The notes under the pieces are model-generated. The model searched no databases. It was not told the DNA's origin and was given only the letters and a program-made list of their open reading frames with translations. A DNA stretch of 64,000 nucleotides from Leptolinea tardivitalis. GTDB taxonomy: Bacteria > Chloroflexota > Anaerolineae > Anaerolineales > Anaerolineaceae. Made by a program: the position numbers and the translations under genes. This document shows positions 10,096 through 19,626 of this stretch, piece after piece (within the stretch, counting starts at the first letter, position 1; every line of letters starts with the position of its first letter). The stretch lies in the NCBI RefSeq assembly GCF_001050275.1, contig NZ_BBYA01000002.1:1-64000 (forward strand), read 5' to 3'.

Positions 10096-10858
10096 TATGA
10101 TTCAGTTGGAATGGCTTAAAGCATATCGTTCGCGTATCCCGTTATGGACGACTATTGGAGCGATATTCCTTCCATCAGCTGTTGCCCTGATGATCATCAT
10201 CTCGCGCAACCCTGAGGTTTCACGAAAACTTGGTGTGATCAGTGCCAAAGCGGACCTAATTGCATTTTCGGCCACTGATTGGTCTGCTTATCTGATACTG
10301 ACGGCTCAGATTCTGGCGGCAGCCGGTTTCTTTATGTTTGTGGTCATACTGGCCTGGATATTTGGGCGTGAATTTGCGGATGGCACCCTCAAGGATCTGC
10401 TGGCTGTTCCGGTTCCGCGTACCATCATCCTGCTGGCAAAATTTCTGGTTTTTATTAGCTGGTCTTTTATCATGACACTGGTCATCCTTATCGTAAGTCT
10501 ACTCACGGGAGCTATCATAGGTTTGCCCGGTGGATCGAATGGGATTATCTGGCAGGGGAGTCTGATAGTGCTGGCAACGGCTGGAATGGTGATGCTGGTT
10601 GTCATTCCATTTGCCCTGCTTGCCAGTGTGGGCAGGGGATACCTTCTGCCGTTGAGCATGGGCGTATTAACGTTGATTCTGGCAAATGTGGCGGCTGCCC
10701 TGGGAAGGGGTGATGTTTTTCCCTGGAGCATCCCTGGTTTGTATTCACAAAACACCGGGATGACCACATCCATAAGCTATATCATTGTTTTGATAACAGG
10801 TCTGCTCGGGTGGTATTTCACCAATATGTGGTGGAGCAAGTCTGATCAAAACCGATAA
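10079..10858 (+). CDS. ABC-2 type transporter permease
   Basis: A 259-residue integral membrane protein with about six hydrophobic segments and an N-terminal cytoplasmic stretch typical of ABC-2 permeases. The segment FGREFADGTLKDLLAVPVPRT is the usual coupling-helix region. It forms an exporter with the ATPase at 9160-10095, with which it is translationally coupled by overlap. The ATG at 10079 has AAGGA seven bases upstream. The substrate is unknown; an antimicrobial peptide or drug is the usual guess for this TetR-ATPase-permease arrangement. Confidence 0.88.
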   Translation: MENLINMIQLEWLKAYRSRIPLWTTIGAIFLPSAVALMIIISRNPEVSRKLGVISAKADLIAFSATDWSAYLILTAQILAAAGFFMFVVILAWIFGREFADGTLKDLLAVPVPRTIILLAKFLVFISWSFIMTLVILIVSLLTGAIIGLPGGSNGIIWQGSLIVLATAGMVMLVVIPFALLASVGRGYLLPLSMGVLTLILANVAAALGRGDVFPWSIPGLYSQNTGMTTSISYIIVLITGLLGWYFTNMWWSKSDQNR

Positions 10859-10868
10859 TCCAAAAAAC

Positions 10869-10904
10869 GAAAAAAACAGCCCGAATTTTCCGGGCTGTTT
10901 TTTG
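10869..10904. terminator. Bidirectional intrinsic terminator
   Basis: A 9-bp perfect stem (AACAGCCCG / CGGGCTGTT) flanked by an A-run on the left and a T-run on the right. It can stop transcription from both the permease gene (plus) and the coiled-coil gene (minus). Confidence 0.88.
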
Positions 10905-10915
10905 GTGATATCAAA

Positions 10916-11377
10916 TTATTTTCCTTTGGCCTGTTTTTCACTCTGCAACGTACGGATACCGTTGCGTACCTGCGTAAGAGAACGTTCCATTTCCATCTCG
11001 AGTTTAGAGAGGGATTGGAGAACATATTCATCCGCCTCCATGCGGGTATTTTCTGCTTCGGCTTTGGCATCATTGATGATCTGATTTGCACGTGTTTGGG
11101 CAGCCTGCACCAGTGAATCTTGCTGGATAAGCTGCTCTCCTTTTTCTCGAGCCAGTGCAAGCGTCCGGTTGGCTTCTTCCTGTGCCTGCGCCATGATGCG
11201 ATCTCGCTGGGCCAGTAATTGTTGGGCTTTTTTGATTTCATCTGGTATGGAAACCCGCATCTGGTCGATCAGATCCAGCATGCGATCTTCATCCACAACC
11301 ACACTGTGGGTGAACCAGATCGATCGGCTTTCGTTGAACAATTCTTCCAGGCGGTCAACCAGATGTAAAATATCCAT
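10916..11377 (-). CDS. Coiled-coil protein, DivIVA/ATPase-b-like
   Basis: A 153-residue hydrophilic protein that is almost entirely helical with heptad patterning (from about residue 45, AQAQEEANRTLALAREKGEQ onward). It opens MDILHLVDRLEELFNESRSI, a short conserved head. There is no signal peptide, membrane segment or catalytic motif. It resembles the coiled-coil proteins found beside coaD and recG in other Chloroflexota, loosely like DivIVA or the F-ATPase b subunit. A scaffold role in cell division or envelope growth is a guess. Its start lies 75 bases downstream of the coaD stop on the same strand. Confidence 0.75.
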   Translation of the reverse strand: MDILHLVDRLEELFNESRSIWFTHSVVVDEDRMLDLIDQMRVSIPDEIKKAQQLLAQRDRIMAQAQEEANRTLALAREKGEQLIQQDSLVQAAQTRANQIINDAKAEAENTRMEADEYVLQSLSKLEMEMERSLTQVRNGIRTLQSEKQAKGK

Positions 11378-11452
11378 ACCAACCTCCCAAGCGTACGCTG
11401 TGCCTTAAGTTGCAAGGAATGGGCCAGGCAGTCATCACCTTCCGGCCAGGGT

Positions 11453-11977
11453 TTAATCTCTTAAGGATGTCATGTGAATGTTGGTGCGTCCGTCCGCAAT
11501 TTCAATAAATTTGTTTGTCAATGCTTCTGCCACATGAGGGGGAACCATGGTGGAAATATCGCCACCTAGAGACGCAATTTCACGAACCGTTGTAGAGGAA
11601 AGAAAGGTGTGTTCTTCATTGGTAATTAACGCCACTACTTCAATTTCCGGTGACAGGCGGTGGTTGGCGAGTGCCATTCTAAATTCATATTCAAAGTCTG
11701 AGAAAACCCGCAGACCGCGAACGATCACTTTGGCATCAATCTGTTTGGCAAAATCGACAGTCAATTTATTGTAGCCAACCACATTGATTCTGGGTTCATT
11801 TTCAAAGGTCTTTTTTGCCAGCGTCATGCGTTCTTCGGGTGAAAAAAGCATGTTTTTGAGGGACTTGTTGTATACGCCTACGATCACTTCATCGAAAAGT
11901 CTGGATGCCCGCCAGGCGATATCAATATGCCCGTAATGGATCGGGTCAAACGTTCCGGGGAAAAATGCGCGAATCAT
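11453..11977 (-). CDS. coaD: Phosphopantetheine adenylyltransferase
   Basis: A 174-residue enzyme of coenzyme A synthesis that joins 4'-phosphopantetheine to AMP from ATP. The nucleotidyltransferase motif is present as GTFDPIHYGHIDIA (HxGH type), with the ISSTxxR-like segment SSTTVREIASLGGD near the C-terminus. Length is usual (about 160 residues plus a short tail). Its start codon directly abuts the recG stop, so the two are probably one transcription unit. Confidence 0.95.
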   Translation of the reverse strand: MIRAFFPGTFDPIHYGHIDIAWRASRLFDEVIVGVYNKSLKNMLFSPEERMTLAKKTFENEPRINVVGYNKLTVDFAKQIDAKVIVRGLRVFSDFEYEFRMALANHRLSPEIEVVALITNEEHTFLSSTTVREIASLGGDISTMVPPHVAEALTNKFIEIADGRTNIHMTSLRD

Positions 11978-14656
11978 TTAGCTAACGTCTCCTTTGCCAT
12001 TGCCCCAGAAATCACTCAAGGCTCCGGCAAGTTTCTTGTTTTCTGGATTATCCAGGGATGGATCAGTTTCAAAAACTTTCTGAGCGTGATGCCGTGCCAG
12101 TTCAATCAACCGGATATCCGTCAACTTGGCCATTCGAAGGTCGGCAAAACCAGATTGTCTTGTCCCGAGGAAATCGCCGGGCCCGCGCTGCTGCAGGTCT
12201 CTTTCGGCAAGGATGAACCCATCATTGGTTTCTTCCATCACTGCCAGACGTTCATTTTCGATGGCGGTATCAGAATCGGGGATAAGCAAACAGTATGACT
12301 GGGCATCACCCCTGCCAACCCGTCCACGGAACTGGTGAAGCTGGGAAAGACCGAAGCGATTGGCACTTTCAATCAACATTACTGTGGCATTGGGAACATC
12401 CACACCGACTTCAACAACCGAAGTGGATACCATGATTTTTGTCTCTCCATCACGGAAGGCATTCATGACAGCATCTTTTTCTTCCGGTTTCAAGCGCCCA
12501 TGCATCAAACCGAGTTTGTAATTGGGGAAAATCTCTGTTTGCAGCCGATCGTATTCCTGGACGGCGGCGTTATTCTCATCACTGTCTTCACCCTGTTCGA
12601 CCAATGGATAAATGATGAATGCCTGAAAGCCTTTGTCCACCTGTTTGCGGATCAGCTGGTAGGCGCGTTCTCGTTCCAATGGGTGTAAAACATGAGTTTC
12701 GATGGGCAGGCGTCCCCGGGGCATCTCATCCATTACAGACAGGTCAAGATCGCCGTAGATTGTCAGAGCAAGAGAGCGGGGAATGGGTGTGGCTGTCATC
12801 ACCAGCAGATGGGGATTATCCCCTTTCTGCCGTAATGCAGCGCGCTGGGCTACGCCAAAGCGGTGCTGCTCATCGATAACCGCCAATTGAAGCTGCTTGA
12901 ATGTAACCGGATCTTCGATTAGAGCGTGAGTACCGACAATGATCTTGATGGTTCCGTCTGCCAGTGCCTGGCGGATTTCAGCTTTCTCTGTTTCGGAGGT
13001 ATCTCCAATGAGCAGGCGAATTTCTTCCGGTTTCAACGGTGCATTGTCGCCTTCTGTCAACAGGCGGCTCAATCCGCGGAAATGCTGGTCGGCCAGAATA
13101 CTGGTGGGCGTCATGAAGGCAGATTGTGCCCCTTCACGAGTGATGAAAAGGGCGGCCAGCGCAGCCACGATAGTCTTTCCGGAGCCTACATCACCCTGTA
13201 ACAGGCGATTCATGGGGCGGCCGGATGCCAGATCTGCCTGGATATCGGCCACTGCTTTCTTCTGGGCAGAGGTCAATTCGTAAGGCAGACGGGCAATTTG
13301 TTCATCCAACCAGCCTTCAGGCGATGTAAATACCCGGGCTGTGTTGGATTGCCATAAGGCTTTCTGACGGAGGACGCCCATTTGGAGGAGGAAGATTTCA
13401 TCAAAAGCAATCCTTCGGCGGGCGTTATCAAGCTCTTGTAGTGAATCTGGGAAATGTACCTGTTGAAGGGCATCGGGAAGAGTTGTCAGATTGGCATCGT
13501 TACGGATTGAATCAGGCAGGTAATCGGTTACCCGGCGGGCATTGAAATCGACAGTTTGTTTCATTACCCGGCGCATAAATTTCTGTGTGATTCCAGCCGT
13601 GAGCGGGTAAACCGGACTGATGCGGTTCGTTGACAGATTCTCCGCTTCCAGCGGTTCTATTTCAGGGTTATCCATCATCAATCGCCCGAGATACTGCTTT
13701 ACCGTACCGCTGACGGATACCTGATCTCCTGGATGATACTGATTGACAAGGAAACGCCGGTTGAACCAGGTGATGCGCAGATTGCCGGTTGAATCACCTA
13801 TGACGGCTTCTACGATGCAAACCTTGCCGCTGCGGGCATCTCGGGCATGAATGGACTGGATCGTGCCGATCACCGTCAATGTATCGCCGTACATGATGCG
13901 GTTGATGGTTTTAGCCTGGCTGAAATCATGATAATCGCGCGGAAAGTTATACAACAAATCTTTCAGCGTATGCAGGTTCAGGTTGTGCAGCTTTTTGGCT
14001 GTTTCCTCGCCAATGCCATTAATTACAGTCAAAGGGGCATTAAGGGTGACTGGCGTAAGGGAATCGGGAAGGTGCGAACCAGGTGTTACCCGTCGAGGAG
14101 ATACCGTTTCTCGATGGATCGGGGTTGTAGTGTGATGAATTGTCCGTGATGCCTGGTTGTGGAGATGGGCAGATGGAGCCTCGGAATTTGTTGGAGCCGG
14201 GATTTCTTCATTTTTCGGAGCAGGGGTGGCTTTGTGTACCGGGGGAGTGGCAACAGGTTTTTGAACCGGCTGTGGTACTGTATGAGGTTTTGATGGAGCA
14301 GAAACGGAGCCTGCCGCCGGCCTGGATACAGTATTCAAAGGGCCAGTAGATTTGCGAACCGGAGTCAAAGGACCGGTCGGTTTCTTTACAGACTGCGCAG
14401 GCGGCAGGGAAATGCCATCCAGATGAATATTCAGCTCCTGAATGATGTCCTGCCTGCGGCCGCCTTCTGCTGTGCTGTATTCTTCGAGGAGTTCCGTAAC
14501 AGTTTTGATGGTATCAGCCGGTATGGATAGTGACCGGGCTTCGTTTTCCCAGTAAGGAACTACTTTATGCAATCCGCCAATGATGGCTGTGTTCTTAAAA
14601 CCGCGTTCTTTTTCGAGGTTTAAAAATTTGGATAATGATTCAACAATTGATGGCAT
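11978..14656 (-). CDS. recG: ATP-dependent DNA helicase RecG
   Basis: An 892-residue helicase that remodels stalled replication forks and Holliday junctions. Helicase motifs are Walker A LLQGDVGSGKT, DEQH (VIDEQHRFGV), TATPIPRS, the RecG wedge/OB domain before them (GDTLTVIGTIQSI), and the C-terminal QFRGRVGRG motif VI plus TRQSG block. It is longer than most RecG proteins (about 680-780) because the N-terminal ~190 residues hold a short helical domain and a Pro/Thr/Ser-rich linker (SVSAPSKPHTVPQPVQKPV), as in other Chloroflexota. No strong ribosome-binding site is visible. Confidence 0.95.
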   Translation of the reverse strand: MPSIVESLSKFLNLEKERGFKNTAIIGGLHKVVPYWENEARSLSIPADTIKTVTELLEEYSTAEGGRRQDIIQELNIHLDGISLPPAQSVKKPTGPLTPVRKSTGPLNTVSRPAAGSVSAPSKPHTVPQPVQKPVATPPVHKATPAPKNEEIPAPTNSEAPSAHLHNQASRTIHHTTTPIHRETVSPRRVTPGSHLPDSLTPVTLNAPLTVINGIGEETAKKLHNLNLHTLKDLLYNFPRDYHDFSQAKTINRIMYGDTLTVIGTIQSIHARDARSGKVCIVEAVIGDSTGNLRITWFNRRFLVNQYHPGDQVSVSGTVKQYLGRLMMDNPEIEPLEAENLSTNRISPVYPLTAGITQKFMRRVMKQTVDFNARRVTDYLPDSIRNDANLTTLPDALQQVHFPDSLQELDNARRRIAFDEIFLLQMGVLRQKALWQSNTARVFTSPEGWLDEQIARLPYELTSAQKKAVADIQADLASGRPMNRLLQGDVGSGKTIVAALAALFITREGAQSAFMTPTSILADQHFRGLSRLLTEGDNAPLKPEEIRLLIGDTSETEKAEIRQALADGTIKIIVGTHALIEDPVTFKQLQLAVIDEQHRFGVAQRAALRQKGDNPHLLVMTATPIPRSLALTIYGDLDLSVMDEMPRGRLPIETHVLHPLERERAYQLIRKQVDKGFQAFIIYPLVEQGEDSDENNAAVQEYDRLQTEIFPNYKLGLMHGRLKPEEKDAVMNAFRDGETKIMVSTSVVEVGVDVPNATVMLIESANRFGLSQLHQFRGRVGRGDAQSYCLLIPDSDTAIENERLAVMEETNDGFILAERDLQQRGPGDFLGTRQSGFADLRMAKLTDIRLIELARHHAQKVFETDPSLDNPENKKLAGALSDFWGNGKGDVS

Positions 14657-14717
14657 TAGAAGATTTTACCTTAATTAGCTGTTTCAAGTTTATCTGCCTG
14701 AGTAATGATGCAGATAC

Positions 14718-14745
14718 TTGCCTTTTCACGCCCTGCCTGTACAAT
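14718..14745 (+). promoter_or_regulatory. Promoter of TIGR01777 gene
   Basis: TTGCCT and TACAAT with a 16-base spacer. The predicted start near 14752 lies only about 13 bases before the ATG at 14765 and excludes the longer upstream reading of that gene. Confidence 0.45.
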
Positions 14746-14764
14746 GGGATCAGGGATTGTACGA

Positions 14765-15688
14765 ATGTCACTGGCATTGATCAGCGGTGGAAGCGGACTG
14801 ATTGGCACCGCCCTGGCTCGATCGCTTCTTGTTCGAGGACACCGGGTTGTAATTTTAACGCGGAATTCAACAAAACAACCTACATATGGAGAGAGCGTTG
14901 TATGGGATGGGATTCATCCTGGACCCTGGATGGATTGGATAGGGAAAGCGGATTGGGTAGTAAATCTGGCGGGGGAAAACATCGGTGCTAAACCCTGGAC
15001 GGAACGGCGCTGGCAGGAAATTCGGGAGAGTCGTGTATTTCCCGGTGAATTGTTGACAGAAGCCGTTATTCGATCGCCTGTTCGTCCATCAACATTTCTT
15101 CAAATGTCAGCCATTGGGTATTATGGCATCCAATCACCATCGGATAAATCTTCCTGGGACGAAACAACACCACCCGGTAATGATCGTTTGGCAAATCTAT
15201 GCAAGGAATGGGAATCAAGTTCAGCCAAACTCGAATCACATAATGTCCGTCGGTTGATCATTCGCACTGGTCTGGTGCTTTCACACAGGGGTGGGGTGTT
15301 GCCGCGGCTTGTTCTTCCCTACCGGTTTTTTATAGGTGGTTCGTTGGGCGGCGGCCGGCAGATCTATTCATGGATCCATCTGGATGATCTGGTTCAGGGG
15401 ATGCTTTTCTTGCTGGAAAATCCAGAAGCCAGAGGTCTGTATAACCTGACTTCACCGCAACCTGTGACTCAACACGAATTTGGGTGCATGATTGGCAGGG
15501 TATTACGCAGGCCGCATTGGATTTCTGTTCCTGCCATAATCATAAAGTTGATCCTGGGAGAGATGTCAACGCTTGTATTGGATGGCCAACGCGTTTTACC
15601 AGCCCGGCTGCTGCGTGACACCACCTTTCAATTTGCATTTCCCTCCATAGAATCGGCATTGGCCAATATTTACCAAAATCGAATCTGA
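14765..15688 (+). CDS. TIGR01777 family epimerase-like SDR protein
   Basis: A 307-residue extended SDR-type protein. The N-terminal nucleotide-binding motif is SGGSGLIGTALA (GGxGxIG), followed by VVNLAGENIGAKPWTERR, the family hallmark. The SAIGYYG segment holds the likely active-site Tyr. Family members (E. coli YfcH, plant SulA-like) have no settled substrate; some reports link them to cell division. An upstream ATG at 14705 is in frame, but it lies before the predicted promoter and adds unconserved sequence, so 14765 is used. The gene is divergent from recG. Confidence 0.85.
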   Translation: MSLALISGGSGLIGTALARSLLVRGHRVVILTRNSTKQPTYGESVVWDGIHPGPWMDWIGKADWVVNLAGENIGAKPWTERRWQEIRESRVFPGELLTEAVIRSPVRPSTFLQMSAIGYYGIQSPSDKSSWDETTPPGNDRLANLCKEWESSSAKLESHNVRRLIIRTGLVLSHRGGVLPRLVLPYRFFIGGSLGGGRQIYSWIHLDDLVQGMLFLLENPEARGLYNLTSPQPVTQHEFGCMIGRVLRRPHWISVPAIIIKLILGEMSTLVLDGQRVLPARLLRDTTFQFAFPSIESALANIYQNRI

Positions 15689-15716
15689 ACTTGCCGATTT
15701 TTCTCTATCGCCATAC

Positions 15717-15756
15717 TGGTATAATCGGAGCGGAAAAATTCAGCGCCGGCGGCGCT
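15717..15756 (+). promoter_or_regulatory. tyrS promoter and leader hairpin
   Basis: An extended -10 element TGGTATAAT ends at 15725, with no good -35. The predicted transcript begins near 15732 and soon forms a small hairpin, AGCGCC-GGC-GGCGCT (15742-15756). There is no T-box-like conserved sequence, and the leader is only about 45 bases. Confidence 0.45.
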
Positions 15757-15776
15757 TTAAGGTTGCGGAGGATACG

Positions 15777-16994
15777 GTGAATATTGACGATCAAGTAGAG
15801 TTGTTCATGCAAGGCACCGAATACGGGGATGAAGCCCTGAAACAGGCTATGAAGACGGAATTGAAACAACGTCTTCTGGAGGCTGAAAAAGAACACCGGC
15901 CGCTGCGTATTTATTGTGGTTTTGATCCGCGAAAAGCCGACCTACACCTGGGACATACGGTCCCTATGAATAAATTACGCCAATTTCAGGATTGTGGGCA
16001 TGAAGTGACTTTTCTGATTGGCAATTTCACTTCTCTGATCGGAGATCCATCAGACAAGGATATTCTGCGTCCGCAATTAACCCCGGAAGAGGTGGCCGAA
16101 AACGGACGTACTTATGCCGAACAGGCCTTCCGTATTTTGGATCCGAAAAAGACGATCATCCGCTATAATGCCGAATGGTTGTCAAAACTTTCCTTTGCTG
16201 ACCTGATCAAGCTGGCGTCCAATTTTACGGTGCAGCAATTCCTTACACGCGAGAATTTCAAACTTCGTTGGGAAAAAGGCGATGCTATTTACCTGCATGA
16301 AACATTCTACTCTATCATGCAGGGATACGATGCCTATGCTATGCGGTCTGATGTACAGGTGGGAGGCACTGACCAGCTTTTCAATATTGTCACGGCAGCC
16401 CGCAAGGTTATGACCTATATGGGTGAGAAACCCAATATTGCCATCATTCTCGGCATTCTGCCGGGAACCGACGGTGTTGTTAAAATGAGCAAATCACTCG
16501 GGAATCACATTCCTATCAATACAAATGCAGAAGATATGTTTGGCAAGGTGATGAGCATACCTGATTCTGCGATGCCGACCTATTCTCGCCTTATTACGCG
16601 ATGGACCCCGGCAGATATCAAAGTGATCGAAGATGGACTGAAGGACGGTTCACTGCATCCGCGTGATGCTAAGATGAAATTGGCCCGTGAAGTGACAGCC
16701 TCTTTCTATGGTGAATCAGAAGCTGACCAGGCACAGGATGCTTTCATTCGTCTGTTCCAAAAACACGATGTACCTGATGAAGTTCCGGAAACTATAATCT
16801 CTCGTGATCAATCATTGCTAGACATACTGGTTGCCTGTCAGTTGGTTGGTTCGCGAAGCGACGGCCGCCGTATGGTGGAACAGAAGGGTGTAAAACTTGA
16901 CGGTGTGGTATTAACCGATGGAAAAGAACCCCTACAGCATGAAGGTGTATTGCAGGTGGGAAAACGCCACTTTGTGCGTGTCAAGTTTGCCTGA
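15777..16994 (+). CDS. tyrS: Tyrosyl-tRNA synthetase
   Basis: A 405-residue class I aminoacyl-tRNA synthetase that charges tRNA-Tyr. The HIGH-like motif is HLGH (in KADLHLGHTVPMNK), KMSKS is VKMSKS, and the tyrosine-recognition segment is VGGTDQLFNI. An S4 RNA-binding domain closes the protein (from about residue 345). This is the TyrRS-2 (TyrZ-like) form, judging by the start GFDPRKADLHLGH. The GTG start at 15777 has GGAGG five bases upstream. It converges with the cell-wall gene at 17011. Confidence 0.95.
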   Translation: MNIDDQVELFMQGTEYGDEALKQAMKTELKQRLLEAEKEHRPLRIYCGFDPRKADLHLGHTVPMNKLRQFQDCGHEVTFLIGNFTSLIGDPSDKDILRPQLTPEEVAENGRTYAEQAFRILDPKKTIIRYNAEWLSKLSFADLIKLASNFTVQQFLTRENFKLRWEKGDAIYLHETFYSIMQGYDAYAMRSDVQVGGTDQLFNIVTAARKVMTYMGEKPNIAIILGILPGTDGVVKMSKSLGNHIPINTNAEDMFGKVMSIPDSAMPTYSRLITRWTPADIKVIEDGLKDGSLHPRDAKMKLAREVTASFYGESEADQAQDAFIRLFQKHDVPDEVPETIISRDQSLLDILVACQLVGSRSDGRRMVEQKGVKLDGVVLTDGKEPLQHEGVLQVGKRHFVRVKFA

Positions 16995-17010
16995 TCTGTA
17001 ACCAGAGTGT

Positions 17011-19626
17011 TTATTGCATCATCACAGAATTGAGCAGATTTATGCCCAATTCTGTTGTTGTTTCAGCCGTATTTCCCTCGATGACCAGTGTCAGCGCCAG
17101 GGGAGTACCCTGCCATTGCTGGGTTGTTCCGGCAACAAACCAGTGGATCTGTCCTTCACTGGTGGGAACACTGGCGGTGGTATGCCACAACGGGGAATCG
17201 TCATCAGCATATTGCGATAAAGCCATCTGGATTCCATCCGATGTAAAAGATTGAGTTTTTTGTCCGGCAGGTAAAATGACCCAACCCTGAGCGGGTGTAT
17301 CCACAGCCATGGCAATTCGTGGAGAGGGCCGCAATCCTTTTGCTGTAATCGATGCAGCTGCCAGTACCATTTGCAACGGTGTGGCGGTGGCGCTGTTATT
17401 CACCAGAATTGTGTCCTTTCGATCCAGCGCATGAAATGAGCTGGTTGGAGCCTGTGCAAGGGGAATATCCGGAAGGCTGAAGAACCCGGCCGCATTATAA
17501 ATATCTTCCAACCGGTTGACAGTCAAGTGATCCATCAGGTCAAAAAGCGCTCCCGGGCAGCCGGCTTTTAATGCCTCTCCCCAGGTGGGAACGATCTTTT
17601 CATCCAACGTCAGGGCGCAGCCAAATCCATCAAGGTTGATGCGATCGGGGGTGGTATTCAAGGGGATTGTGCCGGATTGTGAAGCCAACACAAACGGTCC
17701 AATCGCGGTTCCTACTGGATAAACACCCTGAGTCACCCGATTGACCAGTGGACTATCCTGGCGGGTTGTCCATGACAGCCAGTTTTCATCCAGAGTGTTC
17801 GGATTAAAACCCGGTTGTGATGAAATAGCCAGAATTTCACCGGTGGAGGCATTCATCAGGATCGCGGCACCTTTCTTACCCTTAAGGGCTTGATCGGTTA
17901 GATTCTGGGTTTCTGTTTCGATGCTTAGCCGGATATCCAACCCTTCAGGAGGTTGTCCATACAACATCTGGCTGGACCATACTTGCATTGATGGATTGCC
18001 CTGCAAACCTCGCAGGTAATTATCATACGCCTGTTCAAGTCCACTCAATCCATACACGGGATGAGAATATCCTGTTGTTGCCGCAAGTCCCGGCAGGAAA
18101 TATTTCCTCTGGAAATTTCCAGAAGTTCCAACGGATTCACTGATCGGTTTGCCTGAACGATCCACCAGCGAACCGCGCTGTACATATCGCTCGGCGATGG
18201 ACCGTCTCGGATTATCTACCCGGTTCGAGAGATCATCAGAACGGATCACCGACCACCAGCCCGAAACGATGGAAGCGGCAACCATACCCATCAGAATCAG
18301 CTCACCGGTAAGAATAAATGGTTTCACATTAAGTGTATTAATTACCTGACGGCTGGATTGATGAGAAATTAAGAGCAAAATCCAAGCGGCCAGGAAGCCG
18401 GTCAGAAGAGAGGAGCCACCGTAGGATACAAATGGAAGGGTCACCCCGCTCAAAGGAAGCAAGCGAAGGTTGCCGCCGATAATGAATATACTTTGAATGG
18501 CAAAGTAGATGGAAATGCCGGCAGCCAGATTTCGCCGGTAAATATCTGCGGCATGCAGAGCGGTGTTCAATCCACGGCTGAAAAGCAGGGCAATGACAGA
18601 GAGCAGGCCAATGATGCCAATTAATCCGGTTTCTTCCGCTATGGCAGAAAAGATGAAGTCAGACTGCGCCACTGGGATGATTCCTGGGCTTCCAAGGCCT
18701 GGCCCGCGCCCAAATACACCGCCTGTTGCCACAGCAATAATCGACTGAACAATCTGGTACGACCGGCCTGAAGGGTCAAGCCAGGGGTTGATCCAGGCAT
18801 CTATACGTATACGGATAACATCATAGAGCTGGTAACCGAACAAACCGGCCGCTGCCACCAGGAAGAGGCTGATAAGGATCACCCTCCGTCGTCCGGTGGC
18901 AAGATACACAATGAAGGTAAAGATCAAGATAAAGATGGTTGCCGTTCCCAGATCACGTTGAGCCAGAAGGATCAACAGTGACGTTCCCAGGATGACCAGT
19001 GCTGGCATAAGCCATTGAAGGAATGTCAATTGCCGCTGCATTCGAATATCTGCCAGGTATGCAGCCAGATAGACGATCAGGAGAAGCTTTAGCGGTTCGG
19101 AGGGTTGCAGGTAAAGGCCGAAGAATTGAAGCCACAGATGGGGTCCACTTCCTCCGGGATATGTGCCAATAAAAAAGGTCAAAGCCGTGAGGGCGAGTCC
19201 GCTGACAAGGCAGATGTATTTATATCGTCTCACCAATTCAAGGACAGCCGGACGGGCAGATAACAAGAGCAGAACGCCGAGGCAGACTGCCAGCCAGATA
19301 GTCTGACGAAGACCAAAGGAAGGAGATAACCGCCAGACTTCCAATAATCCCCAACCAGTCATAAGCATGATCAGCGGAAAGATGAATGGATCCCGGTCGG
19401 CCAGTGTTTTATTCAAGCTACGCCATGCCACGGCAGTACAGACAAGCCACGCGGCATATCCGATCCATTGTTCCCAGCGGTATGTAACCTGCCAGGAGTG
19501 CATGCGGGCAGCGGGTGCCAGAGTGATTGCGAGAGAATAAAAACACAGGAACCAGGCTGCCAGGGTGAGCAGACGGCTCTCAACTTGACTGTGATACGAA
19601 GTGGAAACAGGAAAAATGCGGATCAA
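17011..19626 (-). CDS. RodA/FtsW fused to a degenerate PBP transpeptidase domain
   Basis: An 871-residue fusion. Residues ~1-435 are a multi-pass SEDS glycosyltransferase (RodA/FtsW), which polymerises lipid II. Hallmarks are QRDLGTATIF, FIFSAIAEETGLIG and LPLSGVTLPFVSYGGSS. Residues ~445-871 resemble class B penicillin-binding proteins: GSLVDRSGKPI, GLSGLEQAYDNYLRG, then the fold core AILMNASTGEILAISSQPGF and ATATPLQMVLAAASI. The catalytic motifs are lost. The SxxK position reads VGTAIGPF (about residue 633), and the KTG region is replaced by SEGQIHWFVAG (about residue 825). The PBP half is probably a non-catalytic partner that activates the SEDS half (inference). It overlaps mtnP by four bases. 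Confidence 0.88.
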   Translation of the reverse strand: MIRIFPVSTSYHSQVESRLLTLAAWFLCFYSLAITLAPAARMHSWQVTYRWEQWIGYAAWLVCTAVAWRSLNKTLADRDPFIFPLIMLMTGWGLLEVWRLSPSFGLRQTIWLAVCLGVLLLLSARPAVLELVRRYKYICLVSGLALTALTFFIGTYPGGSGPHLWLQFFGLYLQPSEPLKLLLIVYLAAYLADIRMQRQLTFLQWLMPALVILGTSLLILLAQRDLGTATIFILIFTFIVYLATGRRRVILISLFLVAAAGLFGYQLYDVIRIRIDAWINPWLDPSGRSYQIVQSIIAVATGGVFGRGPGLGSPGIIPVAQSDFIFSAIAEETGLIGIIGLLSVIALLFSRGLNTALHAADIYRRNLAAGISIYFAIQSIFIIGGNLRLLPLSGVTLPFVSYGGSSLLTGFLAAWILLLISHQSSRQVINTLNVKPFILTGELILMGMVAASIVSGWWSVIRSDDLSNRVDNPRRSIAERYVQRGSLVDRSGKPISESVGTSGNFQRKYFLPGLAATTGYSHPVYGLSGLEQAYDNYLRGLQGNPSMQVWSSQMLYGQPPEGLDIRLSIETETQNLTDQALKGKKGAAILMNASTGEILAISSQPGFNPNTLDENWLSWTTRQDSPLVNRVTQGVYPVGTAIGPFVLASQSGTIPLNTTPDRINLDGFGCALTLDEKIVPTWGEALKAGCPGALFDLMDHLTVNRLEDIYNAAGFFSLPDIPLAQAPTSSFHALDRKDTILVNNSATATPLQMVLAAASITAKGLRPSPRIAMAVDTPAQGWVILPAGQKTQSFTSDGIQMALSQYADDDSPLWHTTASVPTSEGQIHWFVAGTTQQWQGTPLALTLVIEGNTAETTTELGINLLNSVMMQ

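Noticed and set aside
12926-13283. Long plus-strand open frames opposite recG
   Set aside because: They are shadows of the recG coding frame with no ribosome sites or recognisable products.
15742-15776. T-box riboswitch upstream of tyrS
   Set aside because: The leader is only about 45 bases, without the conserved T-box sequence or a terminator.
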